Part shown: positions 1 to 7,475 of the stretch, in pieces
Layout: each line of letters opens with the position of its first letter
How positions within the stretch are numbered: the stretch's first letter is position 1
NCBI RefSeq assembly: GCF_000069225.1
Contig: NC_010407.1
Span: 1,426,001-1,490,000 of the forward strand
Reading direction: 5' to 3'
Source: Clavibacter sepedonicus
GTDB lineage: Bacteria > Actinomycetota > Actinomycetes > Actinomycetales > Microbacteriaceae
Length of the DNA: 64,000 nucleotides
Position numbers and translations under genes: made by a program
The notes under the pieces: model-generated
The model's database searches: none
The model's input: only the letters and a program-made list of their open reading frames with translations
Told to the model about the DNA's origin: nothing

Positions 1-1318
1 GCGGTCCGGTCGAGGCGTACACGGTCACGGTGGATCCCTGGTCGACGGGCGTCCCGGATGCCGGGACGCTGCGCGTCACGTGCCCCACCTCGACGTCCAC
101 GCTCGGCTCCTCCGCGCGCGCGACGACGAAGCCCTGCCCCTGTAGGGTCCCCGCCGCGTCGTCGACGGCCATCGCCGTGACGGAGGGCACGGGCGCGCGC
201 GCGCCCGGGCCCTGGCCGTAGTACCAGCCCGTGCCGCCGGCGACGGCGGCGAGCATCACGACGAGGAGCGCGAGCATCCAGCCGCGCGAACGACGACGCG
301 ATCCGGCCGCCGCGAGCGCGACGACGGACTCCGGCTCGGTGCGCTCGGTCTCCTGCCGCGTCATGACGAGAGGTCCGCCCACCACCTGCGTCTCGCCGGT
401 CGTGACGGGCGGGAGCGCGGGGGCGCTCGGGAAGACGACGGTGCGCTGGAGCGGCGCCGGGTCGCCCGACCGCGCGTCGAGCCGGTTCTGCACGGCGTAG
501 AGCTCATCGAGGAGCGCCCGGGCGTCGCGGGGACGCTGCTCGGGGTCCCGCGCGGTCGCCCACAGCACCAGCTCGTCGAGCTCGACGGGGACGGACGCGT
601 TGGCCGTGCTGGGGGTCGGCACCTGGTCGTTCGCGTGCTGGTAGGCGATCTGCATGGGCTGCTCGCCCTTGAACGGCTGCTCGCCCGCGAGCATCTCGTA
701 CATCATGATGCCGACCGCGTAGATGTCGCTGCGGGTGTCGGCAATGCCCCGGGTGACGAGCTCGGGGGAGAGGTAGGCGATGGTCCCGAGGAGCGCCTGC
801 CCCGTCGCGGTGTTCGCGCTGACGGCGCGCGCGAGGCCGAAGTCGCCGATCTTGATGCGCCCGTCGTCGGCCAGCAGCACGTTCTCGGGCTTCAGGTCGC
901 GGTGGACGATGCCGGCCTTGTGCGCGGCGGCGAGGCCCGAGAGCACGGCCTCGAGGATGTCGAGGGTCTGCTCGGGCGTCAGCCGCTCGTACTCCTGCAG
1001 CAGCTCGCGCAGCGTCATCCCGGGGAGGTACTCCATGACCAGGTACGCCATGTCCGAGTCCTGGCCCTGGTCGAACACGTTGACGACGTTGGGGTGCGCC
1101 AGCCGCGCGGCCGAGCGCGCCTCCTGGATGAAGCGGTCACGGAACGCGCTGTCGTCGGCGAGGTGGCCGTGCATCACCTTGACGGCGACGCGACGCTCGA
1201 GCCGGAGGTCGGTGGCGACGTAAACCGTCGCCATCCCGCCGCGCGCGATGCGGGACCTGACCTGGTACCGACCGTCGAGGAGACGGCCGATCATGGGGTC
1301 GGTCGGGCTGGAGGTCAC
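1..1318 (-). CDS. PASTA-type serine/threonine protein kinase (PknL/PknB-like), 3' end cut off by the window
   Basis: Membrane receptor-type kinase that phosphorylates proteins of growth and cell wall synthesis. The GTG start at 1318 gives a protein beginning VTSSPTDPMIGRLLDGRYQV. The kinase domain covers about residues 12-270, with glycine-rich loop RIARGGMATVY, VAVK lysine, catalytic HRDLKPEN and DFGLA. A linker follows, then one transmembrane helix (MLALLVVMLAAVAGG, about residue 355) and the beginning of an extracellular PASTA repeat (PSVTAMAVDDAAGTLQGQGF), before the sequence runs out at base 1. PASTA modules bind muropeptides in this family. Its nearness to an Rv2175c-like gene and a polyprenyl synthase matches the mycobacterial pknL locus, so PknL is the best comparison, but the number of PASTA repeats cannot be seen. 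Confidence 0.93.
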   Translation of the reverse strand, partial: MTSSPTDPMIGRLLDGRYQVRSRIARGGMATVYVATDLRLERRVAVKVMHGHLADDSAFRDRFIQEARSAARLAHPNVVNVFDQGQDSDMAYLVMEYLPGMTLRELLQEYERLTPEQTLDILEAVLSGLAAAHKAGIVHRDLKPENVLLADDGRIKIGDFGLARAVSANTATGQALLGTIAYLSPELVTRGIADTRSDIYAVGIMMYEMLAGEQPFKGEQPMQIAYQHANDQVPTPSTANASVPVELDELVLWATARDPEQRPRDARALLDELYAVQNRLDARSGDPAPLQRTVVFPSAPALPPVTTGETQVVGGPLVMTRQETERTEPESVVALAAAGSRRRSRGWMLALLVVMLAAVAGGTGWYYGQGPGARAPVPSVTAMAVDDAAGTLQGQGFVVARAEEPSVDVEVGHVTRSVPASGTPVDQGSTVTVYASTGP

Positions 1319-1400
1319 TGGTCGATTCTAGGGATCGCCGGTGCCGAGGCCTCCCCGGCACACCGGTGCGCCGCCGCCCGTGTGCGCGTGCGGATCCGCG

Positions 1401-2681
1401 TCAGCCGATCTCGTCGAGCCACGCCCAGGCGGAGGCCTCCCACTTGGCGTAGGCATCCGGGTACGCGGAGTACTGGACGGCCTGCGCGGCCTGGGTGACG
1501 GTCATCGACTTCCATCCCGCGATGTCGAGGAGGCCGCGCGTGGCTCCGGGGTTCGGGTTGACGCTGCCGCCGAAGAAGGCGCGCGCCGCGTACACGGGGT
1601 CGTTGAGCTGAGCGGGCTGGCCCCAACCCTGGCTCGGGCGCTGCTGGAACAGCCCGATCGAGTCGCGGTCACCCCAGTCGAGGTTGCGGAGCGTCGACTC
1701 CTGCGCAGCGGTCGCGAGCGCGATGACGAGCCCGTAGTCGCTGACGCCGGCCGAGCGCCCGACCTGGACGATGACGCGCGCGTTGCTCCGCATCTCGTCG
1801 GTCATGATCGTGGTCCCGTCGAGCGACGCGACCTGCACCACGGCGGTCGACGCGTGCGGGATGGTGAGCTTGCTGCCCGCGTAGATGATGCTCGACCAGT
1901 TGAGGCCGTTGGCGTTGAGGAGGTCCTGGACGGTGACCCCGGACTTCGTCGCGATGCTGTGCAGGGTGTCGCCGGTCGCGATCGTGTACGTCCCGGAGAG
2001 GCCCTGCTTCGCGGCGGGGGATGCGCTGGTCGGGGTCGCGGGCGTCGCCGGCGCCGCGGAGGATCCCGCTCCCGGGATCGTGAGGCGGTTGCCGGGGAAG
2101 ATCGTGCTCGTGGCCTGGAGGCCGTTCGCCTGGAGTACCGACGACGTCGAGACGCCGTGCTTGCCGGCGATGCCGGTCACCGTGTCGCCCGCCACGACCG
2201 TGTAGCTCGCGCTGGATCCGGTCGGCGCGGCGACGGGAGCCGCCGTCGAGGAGCCGGAGCCGGAGCCGCCGAGCGTGAGCGTCTGGCCGGGGAAGATCGT
2301 GGTCTTCCAGCCAAGGCCGTTCTGCGCGAGGACGGATGCGGTGGAGAGGCCGAACTGCCCGGCGATGCTCGAGACCGTGTCGCCCTGCTCGACGACGTAC
2401 GTGGAGGGCGCGGCCACGGTGGGGGCCGCTGCCGGGGCTGCCGTCGGAGCGGCGACGCGGGGGAGCTTGGTCTGCGTCGGGCCGGACTTGGCCTTCGGCA
2501 CGCGCTTGACGGGTGCGGCTTCGGCAGGTGTCGCCATGCCGAGGCTCACCGCGAGGGAGCCGACGAGCACGATGGGCATGGTCGCGAGGAGCGCCTTGGA
2601 GCGGCGATTCGCCGAGCGTCCTGTGGCGGTGTCCGAGGACCGGCTGGGGTCCCGAGGAGAGGTGGGTTCGGTCATGGGCAT
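1401..2681 (-). CDS. secreted LysM-repeat protein with C-terminal transglycosylase-like domain
   Basis: Probable peptidoglycan-binding wall hydrolase of 426 residues. An N-terminal hydrophobic segment (about residues 31-55, ALLATMPIVLVGSLAVSLGM, then ATPAEA) looks like a signal peptide or anchor. Three LysM modules follow (YVVEQGDTVSSIAGQFG, YTVVAGDTVTGIAGKHG, YTIATGDTLHSIATKSG), each ending in a PG..L(T/K) motif and separated by Ala/Pro/Ser linkers. The C-terminal 130 residues (MRSNARVIVQVGRSAGVSDYGLVIALATAAQESTL, cut here) resemble a lysozyme-like/SLT fold with a glutamate after AAQ as candidate catalytic acid. The ATG at 2681 has a GGAG nine bases upstream. It is transcribed away from the Rv2175c-like gene. 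The exact bond cleaved cannot be told. Confidence 0.88.
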   Translation of the reverse strand: MPMTEPTSPRDPSRSSDTATGRSANRRSKALLATMPIVLVGSLAVSLGMATPAEAAPVKRVPKAKSGPTQTKLPRVAAPTAAPAAAPTVAAPSTYVVEQGDTVSSIAGQFGLSTASVLAQNGLGWKTTIFPGQTLTLGGSGSGSSTAAPVAAPTGSSASYTVVAGDTVTGIAGKHGVSTSSVLQANGLQATSTIFPGNRLTIPGAGSSAAPATPATPTSASPAAKQGLSGTYTIATGDTLHSIATKSGVTVQDLLNANGLNWSSIIYAGSKLTIPHASTAVVQVASLDGTTIMTDEMRSNARVIVQVGRSAGVSDYGLVIALATAAQESTLRNLDWGDRDSIGLFQQRPSQGWGQPAQLNDPVYAARAFFGGSVNPNPGATRGLLDIAGWKSMTVTQAAQAVQYSAYPDAYAKWEASAWAWLDEIG

Positions 2682-2893
2682 GCTGGTCTACTCCGGCCGT
2701 CGTGCTCGATTCCCTGATGCAGGTGTTCCACGTTAACACGCAGCGAGAGGAAAGGGCACATAAGGGACGGATGTGACTGGAGTGAACAGCGACATGCGTC
2801 TTCGGCGGATAGGCAGACGAACGGCATCGTCGAGCGCCCCGCGCCCGCACGCCCGGTGCCGACGTCGACTCAGGACGTGCCAGCATGTGAGGC
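2682..2893. promoter_or_regulatory. divergent intergenic region between the LysM gene and the Rv2175c-like gene
   Basis: This 212-base gap must hold promoters for both divergent genes. It is richer in A/T than its surroundings around 2725-2790. A GTGTT/AACAC inverted repeat spaced by seven bases lies at about 2727-2743. No convincing -35/-10 pair could be assigned on either strand, and no riboswitch-like structure was recognised. Confidence 0.4.
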
Positions 2894-3235
2894 GTGAACG
2901 AGCCCTATGCCGACCGTGAGTGGTTGACCGTCCCCGATCTCGTCGACCTCCTGGGTCTCACCGTCAGCCGCGTGCGCCGGCTCATCGAGGACAGGCGCCT
3001 GCTGGCGGTCCGCCTCGACGGCGTGCTCAAGGTGCCGGCCGTGTTCCTGCGCGACGGCGAGCCGCTGTCCGAGCTCCGGGGCACCGTCATCGTGCTCGGC
3101 GACAACGGCTTCACCGACGAGGAGGCCATGCACTGGCTCCTCACGGAGGAGCCCAGCCTCGGCGCGGCCCCCGTGGACGCCCTGCTCGCCGGACGCAAGG
3201 CCGAGGTGCGACGGGTCGCCCAGGCCAGCGCCTGA
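2894..3235 (+). CDS. Rv2175c-like DNA-binding protein
   Basis: Small 113-residue protein with an N-terminal winged/MerR-like helix-turn-helix (EWLTVPDLVDLLGLTVSRVRRLIEDRRLLAVR) and a C-terminal domain with the conserved FTDEEAMHWLLTEEPSLG pattern of the Rv2175c family. In Mycobacterium tuberculosis Rv2175c is a DNA-binding substrate of kinase PknL. Here a PASTA kinase lies two genes away, so a kinase-substrate link is plausible. The GTG start at 2894 gives the usual family length. The target DNA is unknown. Confidence 0.88.
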   Translation: MNEPYADREWLTVPDLVDLLGLTVSRVRRLIEDRRLLAVRLDGVLKVPAVFLRDGEPLSELRGTVIVLGDNGFTDEEAMHWLLTEEPSLGAAPVDALLAGRKAEVRRVAQASA

Positions 3236-3287
3236 CCCGCGTCCGCGTCCACGCCGCGTCGTGAGCGGCGACCCCGTCGCCGTCGTC

Positions 3288-4409
3288 TCAGGTGACGCGA
3301 CGGGTGACGCTGTCGACGAGGAGCTCGAGCTGGTTCCTCGCGCGGGCCCCGATCGGTGCGTCACGCAGCGCCGCCAGGGACTCCCGCACGTAGCGCGCGA
3401 TCATCCCCTCGACCTCGTCGAGGGCACCGCTCTCGCGCAGGACCGACTGGAGCGCCCGGATCTGCTCGTCGTCGAGGTCCGCATCCCCGAGGAGCGCGTC
3501 GACCGTCCGGCGCACCCCGTCCGGCAGCCGACGTCGGGCCAGCGCGATGAGGACCGTGCGCTTGCCCTCCCGGAGATCGTCGCCGCTCGGCTTCCCGGTC
3601 ACGGCGCTGTCGCCGAAGACGCCGAGCACGTCATCGCGCAGCTGGAACGCGATGCCGAGCGGCAGTCCGACGGCTCGGAGCGCCGCGACCTGCTCGGGCG
3701 TCGCGCCCGCCAGGCTCGCGCCGACGACGAGCGGAGCCTCGATGCTGTACTTCGCGGACTTGTAGACGATCACGTTGTGGGCACGGGCGAGCGTGTCGTC
3801 CTCGGGGACGGTCGGCCACGCGACCTCCTCGAGCACGTCGAGGTACTGGCCGAGCGTGACCTGGGTCCGCATCGTCGCGAGCTCCGCGCGGGTGGCACGG
3901 GCGGCGGACCCGTCCGCGAGCGCCAGGAGCGAGTCGATGAGCAGCTCGTCGCTCCATCCCAGGAGGAGGTCGCCGAGGAGGGTCGCCCCGGCCTCGCCGA
4001 AGCCCGCCGACGATCCGCCCCAGCCGCTCGCCGCGTGCAGCGCCTCGAAGCGGCGGTGCGCAGCGGGACGGCCTCGCCGCGTGTCGGAGCGGTCGATGAT
4101 GTCGTCGTGGATGAGGGCCGCGGCGTGGAAGATCTCGAGGCCCGCGGCGACGCCGACCACCGCGCGGTACCCCGGTCGCTCCTCGCCCTGCGGGCGTCCG
4201 GCGGGAGAGGGCTCGAGGTCGATGACCGACCGCCAGCCCCAGTAGCAGAACTGCGCGCGGAAGCGCTTCCCGCCTCTCAGCAGATCCGAGGAGAACTCCT
4301 GGATGGGCACAAGATCCGGGCTGATCTCCCGGAGTCCCGCCGCCTGCGCCGTCAGGAAGTCGTCGAGGCGGGTCTGGACGTGGCTGACGAGGCGGTCGCT
4401 TTCGGGCAC
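3288..4409 (-). CDS. idsA: polyprenyl diphosphate synthase (geranylgeranyl diphosphate synthase type)
   Basis: Trans-prenyltransferase of 373 residues that condenses isopentenyl diphosphate with allylic diphosphates to make C15-C20 or longer prenyl chains for carotenoids, quinones or carrier lipids. The first aspartate-rich motif is HDDIIDRSDTRRG (about residue 115) and the second is FQLRDDVLGVFGD (about residue 255); GGKRFRAQ is the family's early signature. Chain length cannot be read from sequence alone. The GTG start at 4409 is preceded by TAGGCT and six bases, suggesting a leaderless transcript. The symbol follows the actinobacterial ids naming and the synteny with mycobacterial idsA2. 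Confidence 0.9.
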   Translation of the reverse strand: MPESDRLVSHVQTRLDDFLTAQAAGLREISPDLVPIQEFSSDLLRGGKRFRAQFCYWGWRSVIDLEPSPAGRPQGEERPGYRAVVGVAAGLEIFHAAALIHDDIIDRSDTRRGRPAAHRRFEALHAASGWGGSSAGFGEAGATLLGDLLLGWSDELLIDSLLALADGSAARATRAELATMRTQVTLGQYLDVLEEVAWPTVPEDDTLARAHNVIVYKSAKYSIEAPLVVGASLAGATPEQVAALRAVGLPLGIAFQLRDDVLGVFGDSAVTGKPSGDDLREGKRTVLIALARRRLPDGVRRTVDALLGDADLDDEQIRALQSVLRESGALDEVEGMIARYVRESLAALRDAPIGARARNQLELLVDSVTRRVT

Positions 4410-4421
4410 CCGCCTAGCCTA
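4410..4421 (-). promoter_or_regulatory. candidate leaderless -10 element of the polyprenyl synthase gene
   Basis: Read on the minus strand the sequence is TAGGCT-AGGCGG-GTG, a TANNNT hexamer six bases before the start codon, the spacing expected when transcription begins at the first base of the start codon. Confidence 0.5.
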
Positions 4422-4437
4422 GCCAGGGGCAGGGAGC

Positions 4438-4443
4438 TAGAAT
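4438..4443 (+). promoter_or_regulatory. candidate -10 element TAGAAT upstream of the DUF3040 gene
   Basis: TAGAAT is one base away from the consensus TATAAT. A start around 4450 would place the first transcribed base at the GTG of a tiny open reading frame. No clear -35 is visible. Confidence 0.5.
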
Positions 4444-4449
4444 CCACAG

Positions 4450-4479
4450 GTGAACACCAACGCGTCGTCCCGAGCCTGA
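4450..4479 (+). CDS. possible 9-codon leaderless upstream reading frame
   Basis: GTG at 4450 opens the peptide VNTNASSRA and stops with TGA at 4477-4479, eight bases before the ATG of the DUF3040 gene. It starts six bases after the -10 candidate TAGAAT. If translated, ribosomes ending here could reinitiate on the downstream gene, whose own ribosome-binding site (AGGGGAA) overlaps the stop region. It is too short for codon statistics, so its reality rests on position only. Confidence 0.35.
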   Translation: MNTNASSRA

Positions 4480-4486
4480 GGGGAAC

Positions 4487-4882
4487 ATGATGCCGCTTTC
4501 CGAGCAAGAGCAGCGCCTGCTGGAGGAGATGGAGCGCAGTCTCTATCGCAACGACGCAGACTTCGTGGCGACCGTCAGCGGCCGACGCAGCAGACCCAAC
4601 TACACGATGGTCGTGGTCGGCGTCCTGGTCATCGTCCTCGGCATCGCTGCCCTGGCAGCAGGCGTCATCACCAAGCTGGCCATCATCGGCATCCTCGGCT
4701 TCGCGATCCCGATCATCGGGGCGCTCCTCATCTTCAGCCCGCGCGATGCGGCCGCCGATGCGTCGGCCCCGACCCCGCCCCGGGCCGCTGGCCGCGGTCC
4801 CGGCAAGCGACCCGCCTCGTCGTCCTCCTTCATGGACCGCATCAACGAGCGCTGGGAGAAGCGCCAGGGCGGTCAGGACTGA
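4487..4882 (+). CDS. DUF3040 small membrane protein
   Basis: Protein of 131 residues. The soluble N-terminus (MPLSEQEQRLLEEMERSLYRNDADF) is the hallmark of the actinobacterial DUF3040 family. Two transmembrane helices follow (about residues 44-64 and 66-87), then a basic Pro/Ala-rich tail. The function of the family is not known. A second in-frame ATG directly follows the first, so the true start could be 4490. It sits just before the dcw cluster but is separated from it by a strong terminator. Confidence 0.88.
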   Translation: MMPLSEQEQRLLEEMERSLYRNDADFVATVSGRRSRPNYTMVVVGVLVIVLGIAALAAGVITKLAIIGILGFAIPIIGALLIFSPRDAAADASAPTPPRAAGRGPGKRPASSSSFMDRINERWEKRQGGQD

Positions 4883-4923
4883 CCTCCACCTGAGGCGGTC
4901 CTCCACCGCCCTCCACTCGACCC

Positions 4924-4958
4924 GAAGGGGCCGATCCCGAACCGGGATCGGCCCCTTC
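4924..4958 (+). terminator. strong hairpin terminator after the DUF3040 gene
   Basis: Perfect 16-base stem (GAAGGGGCCGATCCCG and its complement) with a 3-base loop AAC. Only a weak T-rich tail (TTCTCGTG) follows. It insulates the dcw cluster from upstream transcription. Confidence 0.85.
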
Positions 4959-5154
4959 TCGTGTCCCCAGCACCATCCGCATCTCTCCCCGGCGCTCCCC
5001 GTGCGGTCCCTCGACCGCTCGCGGGGCGCTTCTGCGTGTCCGCGGCGCGCCGGTCGCGTGATTCCCCTCCACATCCCTCCCCTCGGCACAAACCCCGTAT
5101 CCGCGGGCATCGGGGGACACGCGCCGCGTATTTGCCTCGCATCCCTGGCGGTGA
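4959..5154 (+). other. gene-free upstream region of the dcw cluster
   Basis: Together with the preceding terminator and the following MraZ boxes this makes a 338-base gap (4883-5220). No coding sequence is convincing on either strand. The mraZ promoter presumably lies in its right part, but no canonical -35/-10 pair could be assigned with confidence. Confidence 0.5.
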
Positions 5155-5180
5155 GTGGAGGGCTGTGGAGTAAAGTGGAG
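5155..5180 (+). promoter_or_regulatory. MraZ operator: three GTGGAG boxes at 10-base spacing
   Basis: GTGGAG occurs at 5155, 5165 and 5175, exactly one helical turn apart, 40 bases before the mraZ start. MraZ proteins from other bacteria bind arrays of TGGGN or GTGG-type direct repeats with the same 10-base spacing in front of their own gene, so this is a confident autoregulatory site. Confidence 0.85.
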
Positions 5181-5220
5181 CAAGTCCTGAACCACGGCCG
5201 GAGAGACAGGGGGTGTCGGT

Positions 5221-5652
5221 GTGTTCCTCGGCACCCATTCGCCTCGTCTCGACGACAAGGGGCGGCTCATCCTCCCCGCGAAGTTCCGCGACGAGCTCGA
5301 GGGCGGCGTCGTCATGACGCGCGGCCAGGACCGCTGCATCTACGTGTTCACGACGCGCGAGTTCGAGGAGCTGCACGACCGGATGCGCCAGGCCCCGCTC
5401 GCGAGCAAGCAGGCGCGCGACTACATGCGCGTCTTCCTGTCCGGGGCGAACGCCGAGACGCCGGACAAGCAGCACCGCATCACCATCCCGCAGGCTCTGC
5501 GCACCTACGCGGGCCTCGACCGCGAGCTCGCGGTCATCGGCGCGGGCAGCCGCGTCGAGATCTGGGACGCCGGCACGTGGGACGAGTACCTCACCGCCAA
5601 CGAGAGCGCGTTCGCCGACACCGCGGAGGAGGTGATCCCCGGCCTGTTCTGA
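5221..5652 (+). CDS. mraZ: transcriptional regulator MraZ
   Basis: First gene of the division and cell wall cluster, 143 residues. It carries two AbrB/MazE-like halves, each with the DxKGR/DxxxR type signature: [17 protein letters not shown] near residue 10 and [13 protein letters not shown] near residue 82. MraZ forms ring-shaped oligomers and binds direct repeats upstream of its own gene, matching the GTGGAG array at 5155-5180. The GTG start at 5221 gives the normal family length and the canonical MFLGTH beginning. It is followed after about 100 bases by rsmH. Confidence 0.97.
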   Translation: MFLGTHSPRLDDKGRLILPAKFRDELEGGVVMTRGQDRCIYVFTTREFEELHDRMRQAPLASKQARDYMRVFLSGANAETPDKQHRITIPQALRTYAGLDRELAVIGAGSRVEIWDAGTWDEYLTANESAFADTAEEVIPGLF

Positions 5653-5755
5653 CCCCGGCCCCTGACTCCCAGCCGTCCGACGCCCTGCCGCACTTCCCCG
5701 GTGGCAGGTCGGGACGGATGGGGATCAGGAGCCGCGGACAGGGCAGCGGGATGCC

Positions 5756-6712
5756 ATGGCCCTCGACGACATCCACACCCCCGTCCTCCTCGAGCGGTGC
5801 CTCGAGCTGCTCGCCCCCGCCCTCCAGGGCGAGGGCGCCGTCCTGGTCGACGCCACCCTCGGGATGGCCGGCCACTCCGAAGCGTTCCTCGACGCGCTGC
5901 CCGGGCTGCGCCTGGTCGGCCTCGACCGCGACCCGGACGCCCTCGCCATCGCGGGGGAGCGGCTCGCCCGCTTCGGCGACCGGGTGCACCTCGTGCACAC
6001 CGTCTACGACGGGATCGGCCGGGCGCTCGACGGGCTCGGCATCGGCGAGGTCCAGGGAGTGTTCTTCGACCTCGGCGTCTCGTCCCTCCAGCTCGACCGC
6101 GTCGAGCGCGGCTTCTCGTACTCGCAGGACGCGCCCCTCGACATGCGCATGGACGGGACCGCGGGCCTCACCGCCGCGCAGGTGGTGGCGGAGTACGACG
6201 AGCTCGAGCTGCGCCGGATCTTCTACGACTACGGCGAGGAGAAGCTCGCCCCGCGCTACGCGAGCCGCATCGTCCAGGCCCGCGAGGTGGAGCCGATCAC
6301 CACGTCGGCGCGGCTGGTGGAGATCATCCAGCAGGCCACGCCCGCCGCGGTGCAGCGGGCCGGGCACCCGGCCAAGCGCGTGTTCCAGGCGCTGCGCATC
6401 GAGGTCAACCAGGAGCTGAGCGTCCTGGCGCGCGCCATGCCGGCTGCGATCGACCGGCTCGCCGTCGGCGGTCGCGTGGTCGTCGAGTCGTACCAGTCGC
6501 TCGAGGACCGCATCGTGAAGCGCGAGCTGCGCGTGCGGTCCACCAGCACCGCGCCCGTCGGCCTCCCCGTCGAGCTCCCCGAGCACCGTCCCGAGCTGAA
6601 GCTCCTCGTCCGCGGCGCCGAGCTCGCGGACCAGCACGAGATCGCCCAGAACCCCCGCGCCGCTTCCGTCCGGTTGCGCGCCGCCGAACGAGCCAGGAGG
6701 CGACACGCATGA
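5756..6712 (+). CDS. rsmH: 16S rRNA (cytosine-1402-N4)-methyltransferase
   Basis: Also called MraW. It uses S-adenosylmethionine to methylate N4 of C1402 in the ribosomal decoding centre. The 318 residues start [19 protein letters not shown] and show the SAM-binding [16 protein letters not shown] (about residue 35), [12 protein letters not shown] and the family signature [16 protein letters not shown] (about residue 118). The C-terminal [16 protein letters not shown] and [15 protein letters not shown] stretches are also typical. Its stop overlaps the ftsL start by four bases (ATGA), implying translational coupling. Confidence 0.97.
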   Translation: MALDDIHTPVLLERCLELLAPALQGEGAVLVDATLGMAGHSEAFLDALPGLRLVGLDRDPDALAIAGERLARFGDRVHLVHTVYDGIGRALDGLGIGEVQGVFFDLGVSSLQLDRVERGFSYSQDAPLDMRMDGTAGLTAAQVVAEYDELELRRIFYDYGEEKLAPRYASRIVQAREVEPITTSARLVEIIQQATPAAVQRAGHPAKRVFQALRIEVNQELSVLARAMPAAIDRLAVGGRVVVESYQSLEDRIVKRELRVRSTSTAPVGLPVELPEHRPELKLLVRGAELADQHEIAQNPRAASVRLRAAERARRRHA

Positions 6713-7383
6713 CCGATGCAGCACGCGCGACCGCGCGTCCCCGGATCCGGCCGTCCGCCGAGCCGCCCACCCGCCACATCGAGGTCGTCGCCACCCGCGG
6801 CCAGCGCCGCGCCCGTCCGCGCACCGTCTACGCCGTGATCGTCGTGGGCGGGCTCTTCGTCGTCCTCCTCGCGCAGCTGCTGCTCTCCATCGGCCTGTCC
6901 GACGGGGCGTACGCGATCCAGTCCCTCCAGCAGCAGCAGAAGGAGCTCGACCGCACGCACCAGGCGCTCACCGAGGACGTCGACAGGCTGTCGTCCCCGC
7001 AGAACCTGGCACGGAACGCCCAGGCGCTGGGCATGGTGGCGAGCGCATCGCCCTCCTTCCTCTCCCTCGACGGCACCATCCAGGGCACGCCGCAGGCGAA
7101 GGACGGCGCCACGACGGCGCTGACGGCGGACACGCTCATCGGCAACTCGCTCCTCTCCGGCGTCCCGCTCACCATCGAGAGCGACCCGGCCAAGCGCGCG
7201 GCCGCCCTCCAGGCCGCGACCGCGCAGGACGGCGCGGCCGCTGTCGACCCGGGCTCCGCGATCCCCGGGTCCGCGGAGTCCGCCGGCGGTGTGACCGCCG
7301 GGACCCCGAGCGCGCCTCCCGTGTCGGGCGCGGCCTCCGGGCTAGCGTCGGCCACGGCGATCCCGACCCCGCAGACCCGCTGA
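6709..7383 (+). CDS. ftsL: FtsL-like cell division protein
   Basis: Bitopic division protein expected to bind FtsQ/DivIC and activate septal FtsWI. It has 224 residues: a basic cytoplasmic N-terminus, a single transmembrane helix (about residues 43-64, [20 protein letters not shown]), a short coiled coil ([25 protein letters not shown]) and the [10 protein letters not shown] motif typical of FtsL/DivIC proteins. A 120-residue tail rich in Ala, Ser, Thr and Pro follows, longer than in model FtsL proteins. Identification rests on position between rsmH and ftsI plus topology, because FtsL sequences diverge strongly. Confidence 0.85.
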   Translation: MTDAARATARPRIRPSAEPPTRHIEVVATRGQRRARPRTVYAVIVVGGLFVVLLAQLLLSIGLSDGAYAIQSLQQQQKELDRTHQALTEDVDRLSSPQNLARNAQALGMVASASPSFLSLDGTIQGTPQAKDGATTALTADTLIGNSLLSGVPLTIESDPAKRAAALQAATAQDGAAAVDPGSAIPGSAESAGGVTAGTPSAPPVSGAASGLASATAIPTPQTR

Positions 7384-7388
7384 CGCCG

Positions 7389-7398
7389 CCCCCCCCCC
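7389..7398. repeat. homopolymer tract of ten C
   Basis: A run of ten cytosines lies just after the ftsL stop and about 77 bases before the ftsI start, in an otherwise short intergenic gap. Such tracts are prone to replication slippage and to sequencing error. Confidence 0.8.
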
Positions 7399-7475
7399 GA
7401 GGGGCAGCGGCCACCGCACGACACCGCTCCGACGGAGCACCGCACCGCATCGCAGGCATCGAGAGGAACTACCGA

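Noticed and set aside
2275..2736. Plus-strand 153-codon frame opposite the LysM gene
   Set aside because: It lies against a gene with clear LysM repeats and signal peptide, and shows no domain.
2727..2743. GTGTT/AACAC inverted repeat in the gap before the LysM gene as an operator
   Set aside because: Only five paired bases, easily a chance occurrence; mentioned in the region entry but not claimed as a site.
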